Assembly: GCA_947380905.1 (NCBI GenBank)
Contig: CANCSS010000016.1
Span: 1 to 52,499 of the forward strand
DNA from: Chitinophagaceae bacterium
GTDB lineage: Bacteria; Bacteroidota; Bacteroidia; Chitinophagales; Chitinophagaceae
Reading direction: 5' to 3'
DNA: 52,499 nucleotides
Shown: piece by piece, positions 43,571-52,499 of the stretch
Numbering within the stretch: the stretch's first letter is position 1
Layout: each line of letters opens with the position of its first letter
Notes under the pieces: generated by a model
The model's database searches: none
Told to the model about the DNA's origin: nothing
The model's input: only the letters and a program-made list of their open reading frames with translations
Position numbers and translations under genes: made by a program

Positions 43571-44299
43571 TTAACCGAAGGATTCAAAATGCACTTGTTT
43601 TTTATCAAGGCCCAGCTCGGTCATGTTTTTACGCGCGTCATCAATCATGGCTTTCCAGCCGCAAAGCCATACATGCGCAGTTTCTTTATTCTCTTTTAAC
43701 AATTCTTGATATACGGGATGGACATATCCTTTGTGCGCGCCCACTGGCACTTCTGTTTCTCTAGAATAGCAGGGATGGAAATGGAATCCTGGTTCTTTGG
43801 TTGCCAACTCGTTCAATTCATCAATGTACAATCCGTCTTCTAGTTTTCGGCATCCAAAAATTAAATGTATGTTATTGTGCGCAATTTTGTGTTCGTGAAT
43901 GTATCTAATCATAGATCTAAAAGGAGCAATACCTGTTCCTGTACAAATAAAATATACATCGTGTTCGAAATTTTTAGGAAGTACAAAAACACCTTGAGGT
44001 CCTCTTAAGGTTACTTTAGTGCCTACTTTGGCTTCATTGAACAAATAGGTTGTTCCAAGCCCATTCTCTAATAAAACGATCACCAATTCAAAAGTATTGG
44101 TGCCATTGGGTTCAGAAGCAATGGAATAACTTCTCCATCTTTTATTTTTTTGCTCATGGATGGGTAAGTCTAAAGTGACAAACTGACCAGGTATGAAATC
44201 AAATTTTTCAATACTAGGTATTTCAAAATAAAATCTTTTTGTATTGGAGGTTTCGTCGACTATTTTGGTCAAAATACCTTCCATCCATTCTAGTGCCAT
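43571..44299 (-). CDS. FAD/NAD(P)-binding oxidoreductase, FNR-like
   Basis: A 242-residue ferredoxin-NADP reductase-fold protein. The FAD-binding motif is RWRSYSIASEP (RxYS type), and the NAD(P) domain has FICTGTGIAPFRSMIRYI and HLIFGCRKLEDGLY with the C-terminal VWLCGWKAMIDDARK and terminal FESFG. No [2Fe-2S] domain is fused, so it needs a separate electron partner. It begins 11 bases after the subtilase gene on the same strand, an unrelated-looking neighbour. Confidence 0.9.
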   Translation of the reverse strand: MALEWMEGILTKIVDETSNTKRFYFEIPSIEKFDFIPGQFVTLDLPIHEQKNKRWRSYSIASEPNGTNTFELVIVLLENGLGTTYLFNEAKVGTKVTLRGPQGVFVLPKNFEHDVYFICTGTGIAPFRSMIRYIHEHKIAHNNIHLIFGCRKLEDGLYIDELNELATKEPGFHFHPCYSRETEVPVGAHKGYVHPVYQELLKENKETAHVWLCGWKAMIDDARKNMTELGLDKKQVHFESFG

Positions 44300-44310
44300 G
44301 ATGATTCGCT

Positions 44311-47300
44311 TTAATTGTTAGTTATAAATACCCTTTGAACATACACTTTTTTATTGGCGTAAACTTTTACAAAGTAAACGCCAGTAGATAAATTCTTTAT
44401 AGTTATGTGTTGCGGAGTTGTTTGATTGATTAAATTTTCGGTGTGATATACATCGTTTCCGATAGCACTCACAATTTCAAGTGCAATACCTTGGGTTTGA
44501 ATATTACTAAATTGAATATTAAAAGAGTTGCCTTTGATAAGATTACTAATGTTGTCATTAGAACTGATGGTTAAATTAATCTCTGCAGGTGAACTTTCTT
44601 GAATGTCTGTGATCACATTTCCATTGATGTCTCTCACGAAAATGAGCATGTTAGGAGAAGCAGTTAAACAATCGCCACTAGAAACCGCAACTTTGTATTG
44701 ACCATTTTTGGTTGCTTTGTAAGATTGATTGGTGGCGCCTTGAATGGAAGTGTCATTAAAATACCATTGATAGACGCTTGCGGCACTGGCTACCAAGGTG
44801 TCTCCTTTTTTTGTAATGGTAGGTATGGCCACTGTTTGAACAGAAATAGCAGCAGCAGGGCTTATGCATTCATTCGTACTAATTTGAGTACTGTAGAAAA
44901 AATAAAAATAATTTTGAAAATTCCCTTGAGAGGTAGAAACGCTGTTGCCAGTATAGCTAAATAGTTTGCTTGGGCCAATCGGATAACCAGCACTTGCTAA
45001 GCCATTGTTTCTAAAAAGAGTCGCGCTGTCACATTGGGTAATTAAAATATAATCTCCTGCTTTGGGTATGTTTAAATTAAGCGCATATATTTTTCCGCTA
45101 TCGCCGCTAACATATGGAGTAGCGATATTTAATTTATTGGCTGTATCATAGGTTGGATAAACCGGTTTTGGACTACTTGCTGGTACATTTAATGTAACGG
45201 ATTGTAAAGCGTAGTAACCTGTAACAGTTCCATCAGCAGCGAAAGTGGCGGGTTGTCCAAGCGTGAAAGTAATTTTTCCAGGATAGCCAGTAAATAATTT
45301 CACCGTTTCAATATTCATAGAAGCGGTTGTATTGATAGACATATAATTGCCTTTGAAATCATTGTAACCTCCAGTATTACCCAGGCTGGTATTGTTTAAT
45401 GGACCCAAAATGCTTTGAAAACCTTGGGTAACATAAACCTTGCTATAATTGGAATTGCTTGTAACATTGGTACCAATTGCAAAAGGGGTGGCTAGGCTGC
45501 TGCTGTCATACCAGAGATAACTGTTACCGCTGATGGGATTGGCAACGGATAAGCGCAGTTGCCCACTACAATTAGTAGCGGTTCCGGTGGGTGCTGCCAC
45601 TGCAGCTGCGCTTGTAAGCGAAGTGGTTAGGCTATTGTTGATGGTTTGTTGATCGCTTGCCACATTTACGGAAGCATTAAAGGTATAGGTTTTATTAAAA
45701 TCAATACTTATGGGCTTTTGGAAAGTATAATTCATGCTTTCAAAGCCATTTAAAGTACCAGCAAAAACTTCGCTAATACTTAGTAATGTATTTGTGCCGT
45801 CCGATACCAATAAACCTAATGGAATATTTTTTTGAGGACTAGAGCCTAGGTTATTGATTTTAATAGTGACATATTGCACACTTTTTTTACAAATGGCACT
45901 GGATGGGTTTATAATATCAGAAACAGATAAATCAATAGAAGGGGCGGTAATTTTTAAAGTATAATCTTGCGTTTCACCGATGGTATAATTACCGCATGCT
46001 TTTACATTGGCAATATTATCGGTTTCCATAGCAACGATTCTTAATTTTGTAAAGCTTCCTGTTTTTAATACAGAGGATAAGGTAATGCTGGTCTTATAAA
46101 TGCCATTTATTAAAGCAGCACTTGTAATAACGGCCTCTGCATCTTCAAAAATACCATTGTTGTTATAGTCAATAAAAACTTTTACAAAGCGATTTGCATT
46201 GGTGGCGTCTGCACTGCCTAATTTAATTGCTAAGTTTAAAGATCCATTGGCAGATCCAAATACAAGCGAATCGCTGTTGTCGATGTATTGATTGGTACTT
46301 GTGTTGGTAAAGCTGATATTATTAATGCTTACACTATCCATTCTGGTTCCAGAGGTAGAAAGTGCGGCAGAGGTACAATAAGTATTTCCTCCTGTACCAC
46401 TAATAATTAAGGAATAATCTTGTTTGCCACGGTCTAAACTTTTTTTATGGTTAACGGTGATGGTATAAGTATTTCCAACTTTAGTGGTATCCAATTCTAC
46501 TTTTTCAACATTATCAATGGTGTTGTTTATTCTTTTTGCTGCACTATCTGGTTTGGCAGGGTTCATCGTCCAAGGGTAATATGTAGTAGTTGCACTGCTA
46601 ATTTTTAAATCTAAATCATTGACCAATCTTGAATTGGGATCGTTGAGGCTGGTTTCAATAGCCCCTTTTACATCGGCCCAAACAATGGTTGCCTTGAGTG
46701 GTTTTAGTCCAGAAGCCGTAACGCTATAGGTATCTGTTTGATTGTTTAATAAAGTTTTTTCATAAACTAAATCTGCACTGGTGCTACTATTTTTAGAACT
46801 AAGTGCGTTGCTTAATACAGTAGCAGCTTCGCTCATATTAAGCAATCCCCAACCATACTTATAATCTGGACCAGGATAAAGTCCTGCTTCATTGGCCGTA
46901 TGGATGGCCAATGCTTTCACCGTAGCAGCGCGAATGAATTTTTTTGGGGAGAGTTGTTGACTTAATTCTTGTAAAAGAAGCAGCGATCCAGCTACATTGG
47001 GAGATGACATCGATGTTCCATTTAAATAGCCATAACTGGAGTCATTGGTCGAAATGGCTGAATATACTGCAACGCCATCGGCTACTACATCTGGTTTTAT
47101 TCTGCCATCATCAGTAGGCCCCCAACTACTAAAAGTAGTCATCACTACATCTTCTTTTTTCGCATAACCAGAAGGGATACCTGATACGGCTCCAATCGTA
47201 AATAAATTTTTTGCATTCGCATCTGTAGGTATGGTACCATAAGCATTGTTGCTGCTTAAGCTATCCGGTCTATTGCCAGCATTGTACCATTTCCCACTTT

Positions 47301-48138
47301 GATCTCTTCTCCAATAGGGTTGACCCACTGCAGGACCTGTGCTAGATCGATTGTTGCCGGCAGATTTTACAATTAAATAATAAGGAGCATTGTAAGCTAT
47401 GGAATCATAGGTTTGTGCATCTTGATCATAGAGTCCAAATTTATAATCTTCTGTTTCATTCCATTTGCCATTGTATTCCCATCTTGAGGAATCAGTATTG
47501 TAATCCCATCCGCACACGGTACCATAAGAATGATTTGAAATAAGTAAGCCATTGGCCGCAGCTGTAGCCATTTCAGAAGCGTCATTGTTCCAATCATAAG
47601 CATAAGCACCTTTTAACCCATAAGCCATTCCTTTCGCCAATGGGTTCAAGCCTGTACTCATCATAATACCAATAGCATGTGTGCTATGATCAACTATGTT
47701 GGTGGCATTGTCTTTTTGTGTTATTCTGCCAGCCAATTCATGGTGCGTTAATCTTGGTTTTCCTTCATCCCAAATACCTAATTTATTTGTAAGACTATCA
47801 TTGCTGCCATCTAAAATAAATCCTGCGATTCCTCCAGGCCAAATTTTATTGGTATTAACGGTAGTGGCTGTCGAAGGGTCGGTAAAACCAACTATATATT
47901 TAGGTTGACCAAATGCATCCATTCCAATGAGGCTTGCCCTTGAATTGTTTTTTGATTTGTAATAAAGAGGCCATCCTTTTTCTTTGGCTTTAATAATAGC
48001 AGAAGAATAGGTAGCTCTAGATTCCAATTCCAAAGATTTAGCAGTAGAAATTAAAATTGCCTTTCGAGTTTCGTTTTGTGCCAATGAAAAAGTGCAAAAG
48101 GAAATTAAAAAAAAGCTAAATAGGACTGTTTTTTTCAT
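44311..48138 (-). CDS. Secreted S8 subtilase with T9SS type A sorting domain
   Basis: A 1275-residue cell-surface or secreted serine protease. The signal peptide spans residues 1-20 (hydrophobic core VLFSFFLISFC, ends LAQ). The S8 catalytic residues are Asp124 (IWDEG), His151 (HSTHAIG), oxyanion Asn262 (SAGNN) and Ser376 (GTSMSSP). Later parts include a GEVED-type domain (VKVFIDYNNNGIFEDAE, YTIGETQDYTLKI), a CARDB-like stretch (NLGSSPQKNIPL) and a C-terminal sorting domain with VYFVKVYANKKVYVQRVFITNN-type ending. The sorting domain sends it through the type IX secretion system. Length and modules suit polymer or protein degradation outside the cell. Confidence 0.95.
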   Translation of the reverse strand: MKKTVLFSFFLISFCTFSLAQNETRKAILISTAKSLELESRATYSSAIIKAKEKGWPLYYKSKNNSRASLIGMDAFGQPKYIVGFTDPSTATTVNTNKIWPGGIAGFILDGSNDSLTNKLGIWDEGKPRLTHHELAGRITQKDNATNIVDHSTHAIGIMMSTGLNPLAKGMAYGLKGAYAYDWNNDASEMATAAANGLLISNHSYGTVCGWDYNTDSSRWEYNGKWNETEDYKFGLYDQDAQTYDSIAYNAPYYLIVKSAGNNRSSTGPAVGQPYWRRDQSGKWYNAGNRPDSLSSNNAYGTIPTDANAKNLFTIGAVSGIPSGYAKKEDVVMTTFSSWGPTDDGRIKPDVVADGVAVYSAISTNDSSYGYLNGTSMSSPNVAGSLLLLQELSQQLSPKKFIRAATVKALAIHTANEAGLYPGPDYKYGWGLLNMSEAATVLSNALSSKNSSTSADLVYEKTLLNNQTDTYSVTASGLKPLKATIVWADVKGAIETSLNDPNSRLVNDLDLKISSATTTYYPWTMNPAKPDSAAKRINNTIDNVEKVELDTTKVGNTYTITVNHKKSLDRGKQDYSLIISGTGGNTYCTSAALSTSGTRMDSVSINNISFTNTSTNQYIDNSDSLVFGSANGSLNLAIKLGSADATNANRFVKVFIDYNNNGIFEDAEAVITSAALINGIYKTSITLSSVLKTGSFTKLRIVAMETDNIANVKACGNYTIGETQDYTLKITAPSIDLSVSDIINPSSAICKKSVQYVTIKINNLGSSPQKNIPLGLLVSDGTNTLLSISEVFAGTLNGFESMNYTFQKPISIDFNKTYTFNASVNVASDQQTINNSLTTSLTSAAAVAAPTGTATNCSGQLRLSVANPISGNSYLWYDSSSLATPFAIGTNVTSNSNYSKVYVTQGFQSILGPLNNTSLGNTGGYNDFKGNYMSINTTASMNIETVKLFTGYPGKITFTLGQPATFAADGTVTGYYALQSVTLNVPASSPKPVYPTYDTANKLNIATPYVSGDSGKIYALNLNIPKAGDYILITQCDSATLFRNNGLASAGYPIGPSKLFSYTGNSVSTSQGNFQNYFYFFYSTQISTNECISPAAAISVQTVAIPTITKKGDTLVASAASVYQWYFNDTSIQGATNQSYKATKNGQYKVAVSSGDCLTASPNMLIFVRDINGNVITDIQESSPAEINLTISSNDNISNLIKGNSFNIQFSNIQTQGIALEIVSAIGNDVYHTENLINQTTPQHITIKNLSTGVYFVKVYANKKVYVQRVFITNN

Positions 48139-48177
48139 TTAGGATACAGGGATTGGGCCACCTAAAATTAGGCCTTT

Positions 48178-48185
48178 CAAAATTA
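48178..48185 (-). promoter_or_regulatory. -7 element for the subtilase gene
   Basis: TAATTTTG on the minus strand fits TAnnTTTG and lies 39 bases before the ATG at 48138. The short leader contains a small inverted repeat CCTAA/TTAGG. Confidence 0.4.
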
Positions 48186-48289
48186 CAATGAATTCCCCAT
48201 ATATTTAATAAATTAACCTTATAAAAACCTCCCTGTTTATGGGGTAGTTAGGATTTTATTCATGTAATTTTAAGTAAATATTTAGATGC

Positions 48290-48757
48290 ATGTTTACCTT
48301 GGTTCGCAAATGTCTTTTGTTGTTTTTTGGGTGGGGTCTAATGGCCTGTGCACAGCTTAGCCCTCCTTTAAGTAAAGTAACGAACAGTGGTATCGAAGGT
48401 CAGTTGTTGGAACAGATAGCGAATGCCATGCCCACTAAAGGAAGGCCTACCGCTAAAGGGATTCCACTTTTGTCTAAAGTTTATATTTATAAAAAGTTAA
48501 TCCTAGCGCAATTAGAAAATCAAAACGGGGCATTGTGTAATAAAATAAATGGACAACTCGTGGATAGTACATTTTCCGATGCTACCGGTCATTATCATTT
48601 AGCTTTAAAGCCAGGTCAATACAGTATTGTAGTGGGGTATGAAAATGGCTATTTTATACCCTATTTTTCGGGCATAGATGGGGTGGCTTATGTCCAAATT
48701 GAACCTCAAAAGACAACCATTTTAAATATCAATGTAAATCAAAAAGCAAGTTATTAA
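48290..48757 (+). CDS. Putative lipoprotein with carboxypeptidase-regulatory-like domain
   Basis: A 155-residue exported protein. The N-terminal basic, hydrophobic stretch (RKCLLLFFGWGLMAC) ends in a lipobox LMAC with Cys20, so it should be a lipoprotein. The C-terminal half looks like a beta-sandwich of the carboxypeptidase regulatory-like (CarboxypepD_reg) type: DSTFSDATGHYHLALKPGQYSIVVGYENGYFIPYF. Surface-exposed small lipoproteins of this sort are common in Bacteroidota; the function is unknown. Confidence 0.75.
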   Translation: MFTLVRKCLLLFFGWGLMACAQLSPPLSKVTNSGIEGQLLEQIANAMPTKGRPTAKGIPLLSKVYIYKKLILAQLENQNGALCNKINGQLVDSTFSDATGHYHLALKPGQYSIVVGYENGYFIPYFSGIDGVAYVQIEPQKTTILNINVNQKASY

Positions 48758-48767
48758 ATACTGCTTG

Positions 48768-48775
48768 TATCTTTG
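48768..48775 (+). promoter_or_regulatory. -7 element for mfd
   Basis: TATCTTTG, an exact TAnnTTTG match, lies 12 bases before the mfd ATG at 48788, so the leader would be only a few bases long. Confidence 0.5.
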
Positions 48776-48787
48776 CTTAGTTGATGT

Positions 48788-51700
48788 ATGAATGAGCTAT
48801 CTCTGTTTGAACGTTTTCACAATTCACCCCTCCTAAATAATTTGGTGGACAGGATAGCTATGTCCAAGTTAGAAAATAAGCCCTTGCAAGCCTTTCTACA
48901 AAATTTAAATGGATCGGCCGCCGCTTTTGTTTTACAAACTATTTTCACCCATCCTAAAACAGATCATTTTAATCACCTTGTTGTTTTAAACGATGCAGAA
49001 GAAGCTGCTTATTTTTTCAATTCCATTGAAAGTGTAACCGAGGCCATGGATTTATTTTATTTTCCTTCCTCTTATAAGACACCTCAAAATTTTAGTTTGT
49101 TGAATCCGTCGCATGTAATGCTACGTACCGAAGCCTTAACTAAAATTTCTATGGGTGGAAATAAAAAAATAATTGTTACTTATCCAGAAGCTTTATTTGA
49201 AAAAGTAATCATGCCCAATACCTTGCAGCAGAATATGATTCAAATAAAAACCAATGACAGCATTGCTTTAAATGAATTAATGCAAAGCCTTATTGGTTAT
49301 GGTTTTCAGCGAACCGATTTTGTTTATGAACCTGGTCAGTTTGCCTTAAGAGGAGGCATTTTTGATATTTATTCTTTTGGCAATGAACAACCTTATCGAA
49401 TAGAATTGTTTGGGGAAGAAGTGGACAGCATCAGGTTGTTTGATCCTGCAACGCAATTGAGTGAAAGAAAATTGTTGCAAATAAATATCATTCCCAATGT
49501 GACTACACAGTTTGAGGATACGCAAAAAATTCCGTTATTGACTTTTATGCCCAATGACACTTTGGTGTGGTTGAAAGATTGGAATGTGATTGCGCAAAGA
49601 GGTCATGATCAATATGAGGCATTAAGCGATTTTATTGAACATCATGCCAATGCCAATCAACTAGACGATCAGGATGCGCATAAAAGACACAGTGAGTTGG
49701 CCGACTTTGTAAGGGTGGAAGCAACTCAACAACAATTGACAACAAAATCTATGTTGGAATGGGGGTTTCATCCACAATTGACCCAGGAAAAAATAGAATT
49801 TAATACACAGGTGCAACCTTCTTTTAATAGAAAGTTTGAAATGTTGATTGAAAATTTACAAGGGCTGGAGAAAAAAGGGTATGCTTTATTTATTTTTGCA
49901 GAACAGTCCAAGCAGTTGGAACGTTTGCATGCTATTTTTACCGATCTAAAAACGGAAATACAATTTACACCCATTGTAAAAAATATTCATGAAGGTTTTA
50001 TAGATCATGACCATAAAATTGTTTGTTATACCGATCACCAAATATTTCAAAGATACCATAAGTACAAAGTAAAGCAGGCCTATAGTAAAAGCAAGGCCAT
50101 AACGCTACGAACCTTACGAGACTTGCTTCCTGGAGATTATGTTACGCATATCGACCACGGAGTAGGCGTATACAGTGGGTTGCAAAAAATAGAAGTGAAT
50201 GGGCGTTGGCAGGAAGCGGTCAGAATTATTTACAAGGACAGTGATATTTTGTATGTAAATATCAATTCCTTACATAAAATATCAAAATACACGGGCAAAG
50301 AAGGAACACCTCCTAAAGTAAATAAATTGGGATCGGATGTTTGGGTAAAACTAAAAGACAAAACAAAAGCCAAAGTAAAATCCATTGCCTTTGATTTAAT
50401 AAAATTGTATGCACAAAGAAAAGCACAAATTGGATTTGCTTTTTCACCAGACAATTATATGGTGCATGAATTAGAGGCTTCTTTTATTTATGAAGAAACC
50501 TTAGATCAAGCCAAAGCCATTGCAGAGGTGAAAAAAGACATGGAAGCGCCTGCGCCCATGGACCGCTTGGTTTGTGGAGATGTGGGTTTTGGTAAGACAG
50601 AAGTGGCTGTGCGCGCAGCTTTTAAGGCGGCGATTGATGGAAAGCAGGTAGCTGTTTTGGTACCTACCACCATTTTAGCATTCCAACATTTTAAAACCTT
50701 TAGCGATCGTTTAAAAGATTTTCCGGTGACCATCGACTTTTTAAATCGTTTTAAATCATCTGCGCAGAAAAAAGAAACCATTGAAAAAGTAAAACAAGGT
50801 AAGATAGATATATTGGTTGGTACGCATGGTATTTTAGGAAAAGAAGTCCAATTTAAAGACCTTGGATTAATGGTGATTGATGAGGAGCAGAAATTTGGAG
50901 TAGGGCATAAGGAAAAATTAAAAACTTTAAGAACCAATGTAGATTGTTTAACCTTAACGGCTACACCCATTCCGCGTACTTTGCATTTTAGTTTGATGGG
51001 GGCGCGTGATTTAAGTATCATCAATACTGCTCCGGCCAACAGGCAACCCATACATACCGAAGTGCAAGTATTTGACGAAGATGCTATTAGAGAAGCCATC
51101 TATTTTGAAACCGAAAGAGGCGGACAAGTATTTTTTATTCACAACAGAGTACAAGGTTTGGCAGAAATGTGTGCTACCATTCAGCGGTTGTGTCCAGACA
51201 TCAGCATTGGATATGCGCATGGGCAATTGGAAGGCCACCAACTAGAAGAAAAAATATTAGACTTTATTGAAAGAAGATACGATGTGTTGGTTTGTACCAA
51301 TATTGTTGAAAGTGGGGTAGACATTCCGAATGTGAATACCATTATTGTAAACAATGCGCATCAATTTGGATTGAGTGATCTGCATCAATTAAGAGGTCGT
51401 GTGGGACGCAGCAATAAAAAAGCATTTTGTTATTTATTGGCGCCACCTATTAGTACTTTGCCTGATGATTCTAGAAAAAGGTTACAAACTTTGGAGCAGT
51501 TTAGTGAGCTGGGTAGCGGGTTTCAGATCGCCATGCGTGATTTAGACATTCGAGGTGCAGGCAATTTATTAGGAGGAGAGCAAAGTGGATTTATGGCCGA
51601 AATTGGTTTTGAAATGTATCAGAAAATTTTGGCCGAAGCAGTAAGAGAATTAAAACGTTCCGACTTTAAAGAATTGTTTGAAGAAGAAATTAGCAAGCAA

Positions 51701-52183
51701 GATGATTTTGTACAAGATTGCACGATCGATACCGATTTAGAAATCATGATACCTGATAGTTATGTAGAAAGTATTGGAGAACGACTTTCTTTGTACACTA
51801 GAATGGATCAAACAGAACATGATGAGGCGTTGGCTTTGATGGAAACCGAATTGGCCGATCGTTTTGGTCCGATTCCTGATTCGGTGAATGATTTATTTAT
51901 TACGATACGTTGTAGACGCATAGCGATTGCTTTGGGCTTTGAAAAAATGACTTTAAAAGAGGAAACCTTAAGATGTTTTTTCATCAACAGACCCGATTCG
52001 CCCTATTTTGAGAGCAATACTTTTAAACAATTATTGGCTTATGCGCAAACGGTCATGAACAAAGCACATTTCAAACAAGTGGGCCGAAATTTTGTATTGG
52101 TAATCAAAGACATTAAAACTATGGAGCAGTGCTTTGCGCTTTTAGAAAAAATTAAACAAGGGGTGTTTGCCACCCAGTTGTAA
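48788..52183 (+). CDS. mfd: Transcription-repair coupling factor Mfd
   Basis: DNA translocase that removes stalled RNA polymerase and recruits UvrA, 1131 residues. The N-terminal UvrB-like part has FALRGGIFDIYSFG and RIELFGEEVDSIR. The CarD-like RNA polymerase interaction domain has PGDYVTHIDHGVGVYSGL. The translocase has Walker A GDVGFGKT (597-604) and DEEQ (698-701), with motifs TATPIPRT and LHQLRGRVGRS. The C-terminal TRCF domain is present (ERLSLYTRMDQ). All domains are intact. It starts 30 bases after the lipoprotein gene. Confidence 0.97.
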   Translation: MNELSLFERFHNSPLLNNLVDRIAMSKLENKPLQAFLQNLNGSAAAFVLQTIFTHPKTDHFNHLVVLNDAEEAAYFFNSIESVTEAMDLFYFPSSYKTPQNFSLLNPSHVMLRTEALTKISMGGNKKIIVTYPEALFEKVIMPNTLQQNMIQIKTNDSIALNELMQSLIGYGFQRTDFVYEPGQFALRGGIFDIYSFGNEQPYRIELFGEEVDSIRLFDPATQLSERKLLQINIIPNVTTQFEDTQKIPLLTFMPNDTLVWLKDWNVIAQRGHDQYEALSDFIEHHANANQLDDQDAHKRHSELADFVRVEATQQQLTTKSMLEWGFHPQLTQEKIEFNTQVQPSFNRKFEMLIENLQGLEKKGYALFIFAEQSKQLERLHAIFTDLKTEIQFTPIVKNIHEGFIDHDHKIVCYTDHQIFQRYHKYKVKQAYSKSKAITLRTLRDLLPGDYVTHIDHGVGVYSGLQKIEVNGRWQEAVRIIYKDSDILYVNINSLHKISKYTGKEGTPPKVNKLGSDVWVKLKDKTKAKVKSIAFDLIKLYAQRKAQIGFAFSPDNYMVHELEASFIYEETLDQAKAIAEVKKDMEAPAPMDRLVCGDVGFGKTEVAVRAAFKAAIDGKQVAVLVPTTILAFQHFKTFSDRLKDFPVTIDFLNRFKSSAQKKETIEKVKQGKIDILVGTHGILGKEVQFKDLGLMVIDEEQKFGVGHKEKLKTLRTNVDCLTLTATPIPRTLHFSLMGARDLSIINTAPANRQPIHTEVQVFDEDAIREAIYFETERGGQVFFIHNRVQGLAEMCATIQRLCPDISIGYAHGQLEGHQLEEKILDFIERRYDVLVCTNIVESGVDIPNVNTIIVNNAHQFGLSDLHQLRGRVGRSNKKAFCYLLAPPISTLPDDSRKRLQTLEQFSELGSGFQIAMRDLDIRGAGNLLGGEQSGFMAEIGFEMYQKILAEAVRELKRSDFKELFEEEISKQDDFVQDCTIDTDLEIMIPDSYVESIGERLSLYTRMDQTEHDEALALMETELADRFGPIPDSVNDLFITIRCRRIAIALGFEKMTLKEETLRCFFINRPDSPYFESNTFKQLLAYAQTVMNKAHFKQVGRNFVLVIKDIKTMEQCFALLEKIKQGVFATQL

Positions 52184-52190
52184 CAGCACT

Positions 52191-52230
52191 AAATAAAAAA
52201 CCCTTTCACCGATTGCTCGGGAAAGGGTTT
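52191..52230 (-). terminator. Terminator between mfd and the small right-edge gene
   Basis: AAACCCTTTC (52198-52207) pairs with GAAAGGGTTT (52221-52230), continued inward by CCGA/TCGG with a single bulged A. On the minus strand a run of six T residues follows, then ATTT. It ends the small gene and probably mfd as well. Confidence 0.88.
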
Positions 52231-52283
52231 AATAAGATAAATTAGAGTGAAATTTTTTCAGAATCTAATGTAAACGAAGTTTA

Positions 52284-52490
52284 CTAGAATCCTTTTTTAG
52301 CAACTCCATCAGCGATTGCCTTAAGGGCATTTGTTTCGCTAAGGATAGCCGCCATTTTATTTCCTTTACCATCATTACCACCTGCCATATAACCGCCTCT
52401 AGCAGTTTTACTGATGACAGCGTCATGCATTGGTACATTTTTTTCTTTTGTTTTTAAGCAATACGCTTTAATCATTTTTGAAGTGTCCAT
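52284..52490 (-). CDS. Small basic protein, possibly DUF5679-like without its cysteines
   Basis: A 68-residue protein that appears complete (ATG at 52490, nine bases from the window edge). The order AYC-LKTKEKNVPMHDAVISKT-GG-MAGGNDGKGNKM recalls the small zinc-ribbon family DUF5679 (AYC-x-K-C ... KM). The other cysteines are replaced: CLKT in place of CxxC, and GNDGKGNKM in place of CPxCGxKM. The helical tail (ILSETNALKAIADGVAKKGF) is extra. The relation is inferred from pattern only and the function is unknown. Confidence 0.65.
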   Translation of the reverse strand: MDTSKMIKAYCLKTKEKNVPMHDAVISKTARGGYMAGGNDGKGNKMAAILSETNALKAIADGVAKKGF

Positions 52491-52499
52491 TTTGTATAA

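Overview
The window is a compact, low-GC chromosomal segment from a member of the Bacteroidota, probably a Chitinophagaceae-like lineage (the phylum call is firm, the family is inference). The phylum rests on several points: a type IX secretion (Por) sorting domain on a secreted subtilase, the fused LpxC-FabZ enzyme, a DUF3098 gene next to ftsX, two adjacent clpP genes, few Shine-Dalgarno sequences, and repeated matches to the Bacteroidota -7 promoter element TAnnTTTG. Nearly every base is explained by core genes. I see no prophage, insertion sequence, integron, CRISPR array or secondary-metabolite cluster.

Layout. 1-3050: 3' part of an ATP synthase operon (atpE partial, atpF, atpH, atpA), with a hairpin between atpE and atpF and a strong terminator after atpA. 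3060-6199: ABC exporter ATPase and permease, a LolA-like periplasmic protein and a small exported TPR-like protein. 6228-10619: pdxA facing away from rsmA, a 2-hydroxyacid dehydrogenase, greA, a HIT protein and ruvC. 10667-12416: a flippase-like membrane protein and a DUF3108 protein. 12418-16678 (minus): ftsX, DUF3098, uppP, an Atg22-like MFS transporter and a metallo-hydrolase. 16846-20648: leuS and ruvB. 20735-25435 (minus): copper ATPase, RecQ-family helicase and an orphan OmpR-type regulator. 25499-27136: tsaE and an alanine dehydrogenase-like gene. 27133-32357 (minus): HD phosphohydrolase, lpxD, lpxC-fabZ, lpxA and a lone ABC ATPase. 32470-34518: a small conserved protein, a PhnP-like hydrolase and a helix-hairpin-helix protein. 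34538-39025 (minus): tRNA-Leu, tig, clpP, clpP, clpX and a 49-residue gene. 39082-41055 (minus): free-methionine sulfoxide reductase and a flippase. 41124-43428: dtd, a MazG-type pyrophosphohydrolase and glyS. 43571-48138 (minus): T9SS subtilase and an FNR-like oxidoreductase. 48290-52183: a lipoprotein and mfd. 52284-52490 (minus): a small protein.

Functional themes are energy conversion, envelope building (lipid A, undecaprenyl phosphate recycling, division, lipid and polysaccharide flipping), proteostasis (trigger factor, two ClpP, ClpX), DNA repair (RuvB, RuvC, RecQ, Mfd) and translation fidelity (LeuRS, GlyRS, DTD, TsaE, RsmA). The most distinctive signal is regulatory. Many genes start within 4-6 bases of a TAnnTTTG element, which implies near-leaderless mRNAs, and three divergent gene pairs carry back-to-back copies of it. 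I do not find a clear, wholly new multi-gene system. The best candidates for undescribed biology are the ABC/LolA-like/TPR operon, the hairpin-split ATP synthase operon, a possible short leader ORF overlapping a terminator before greA, the small protein at the right edge, and a long imperfect palindrome after glyS.
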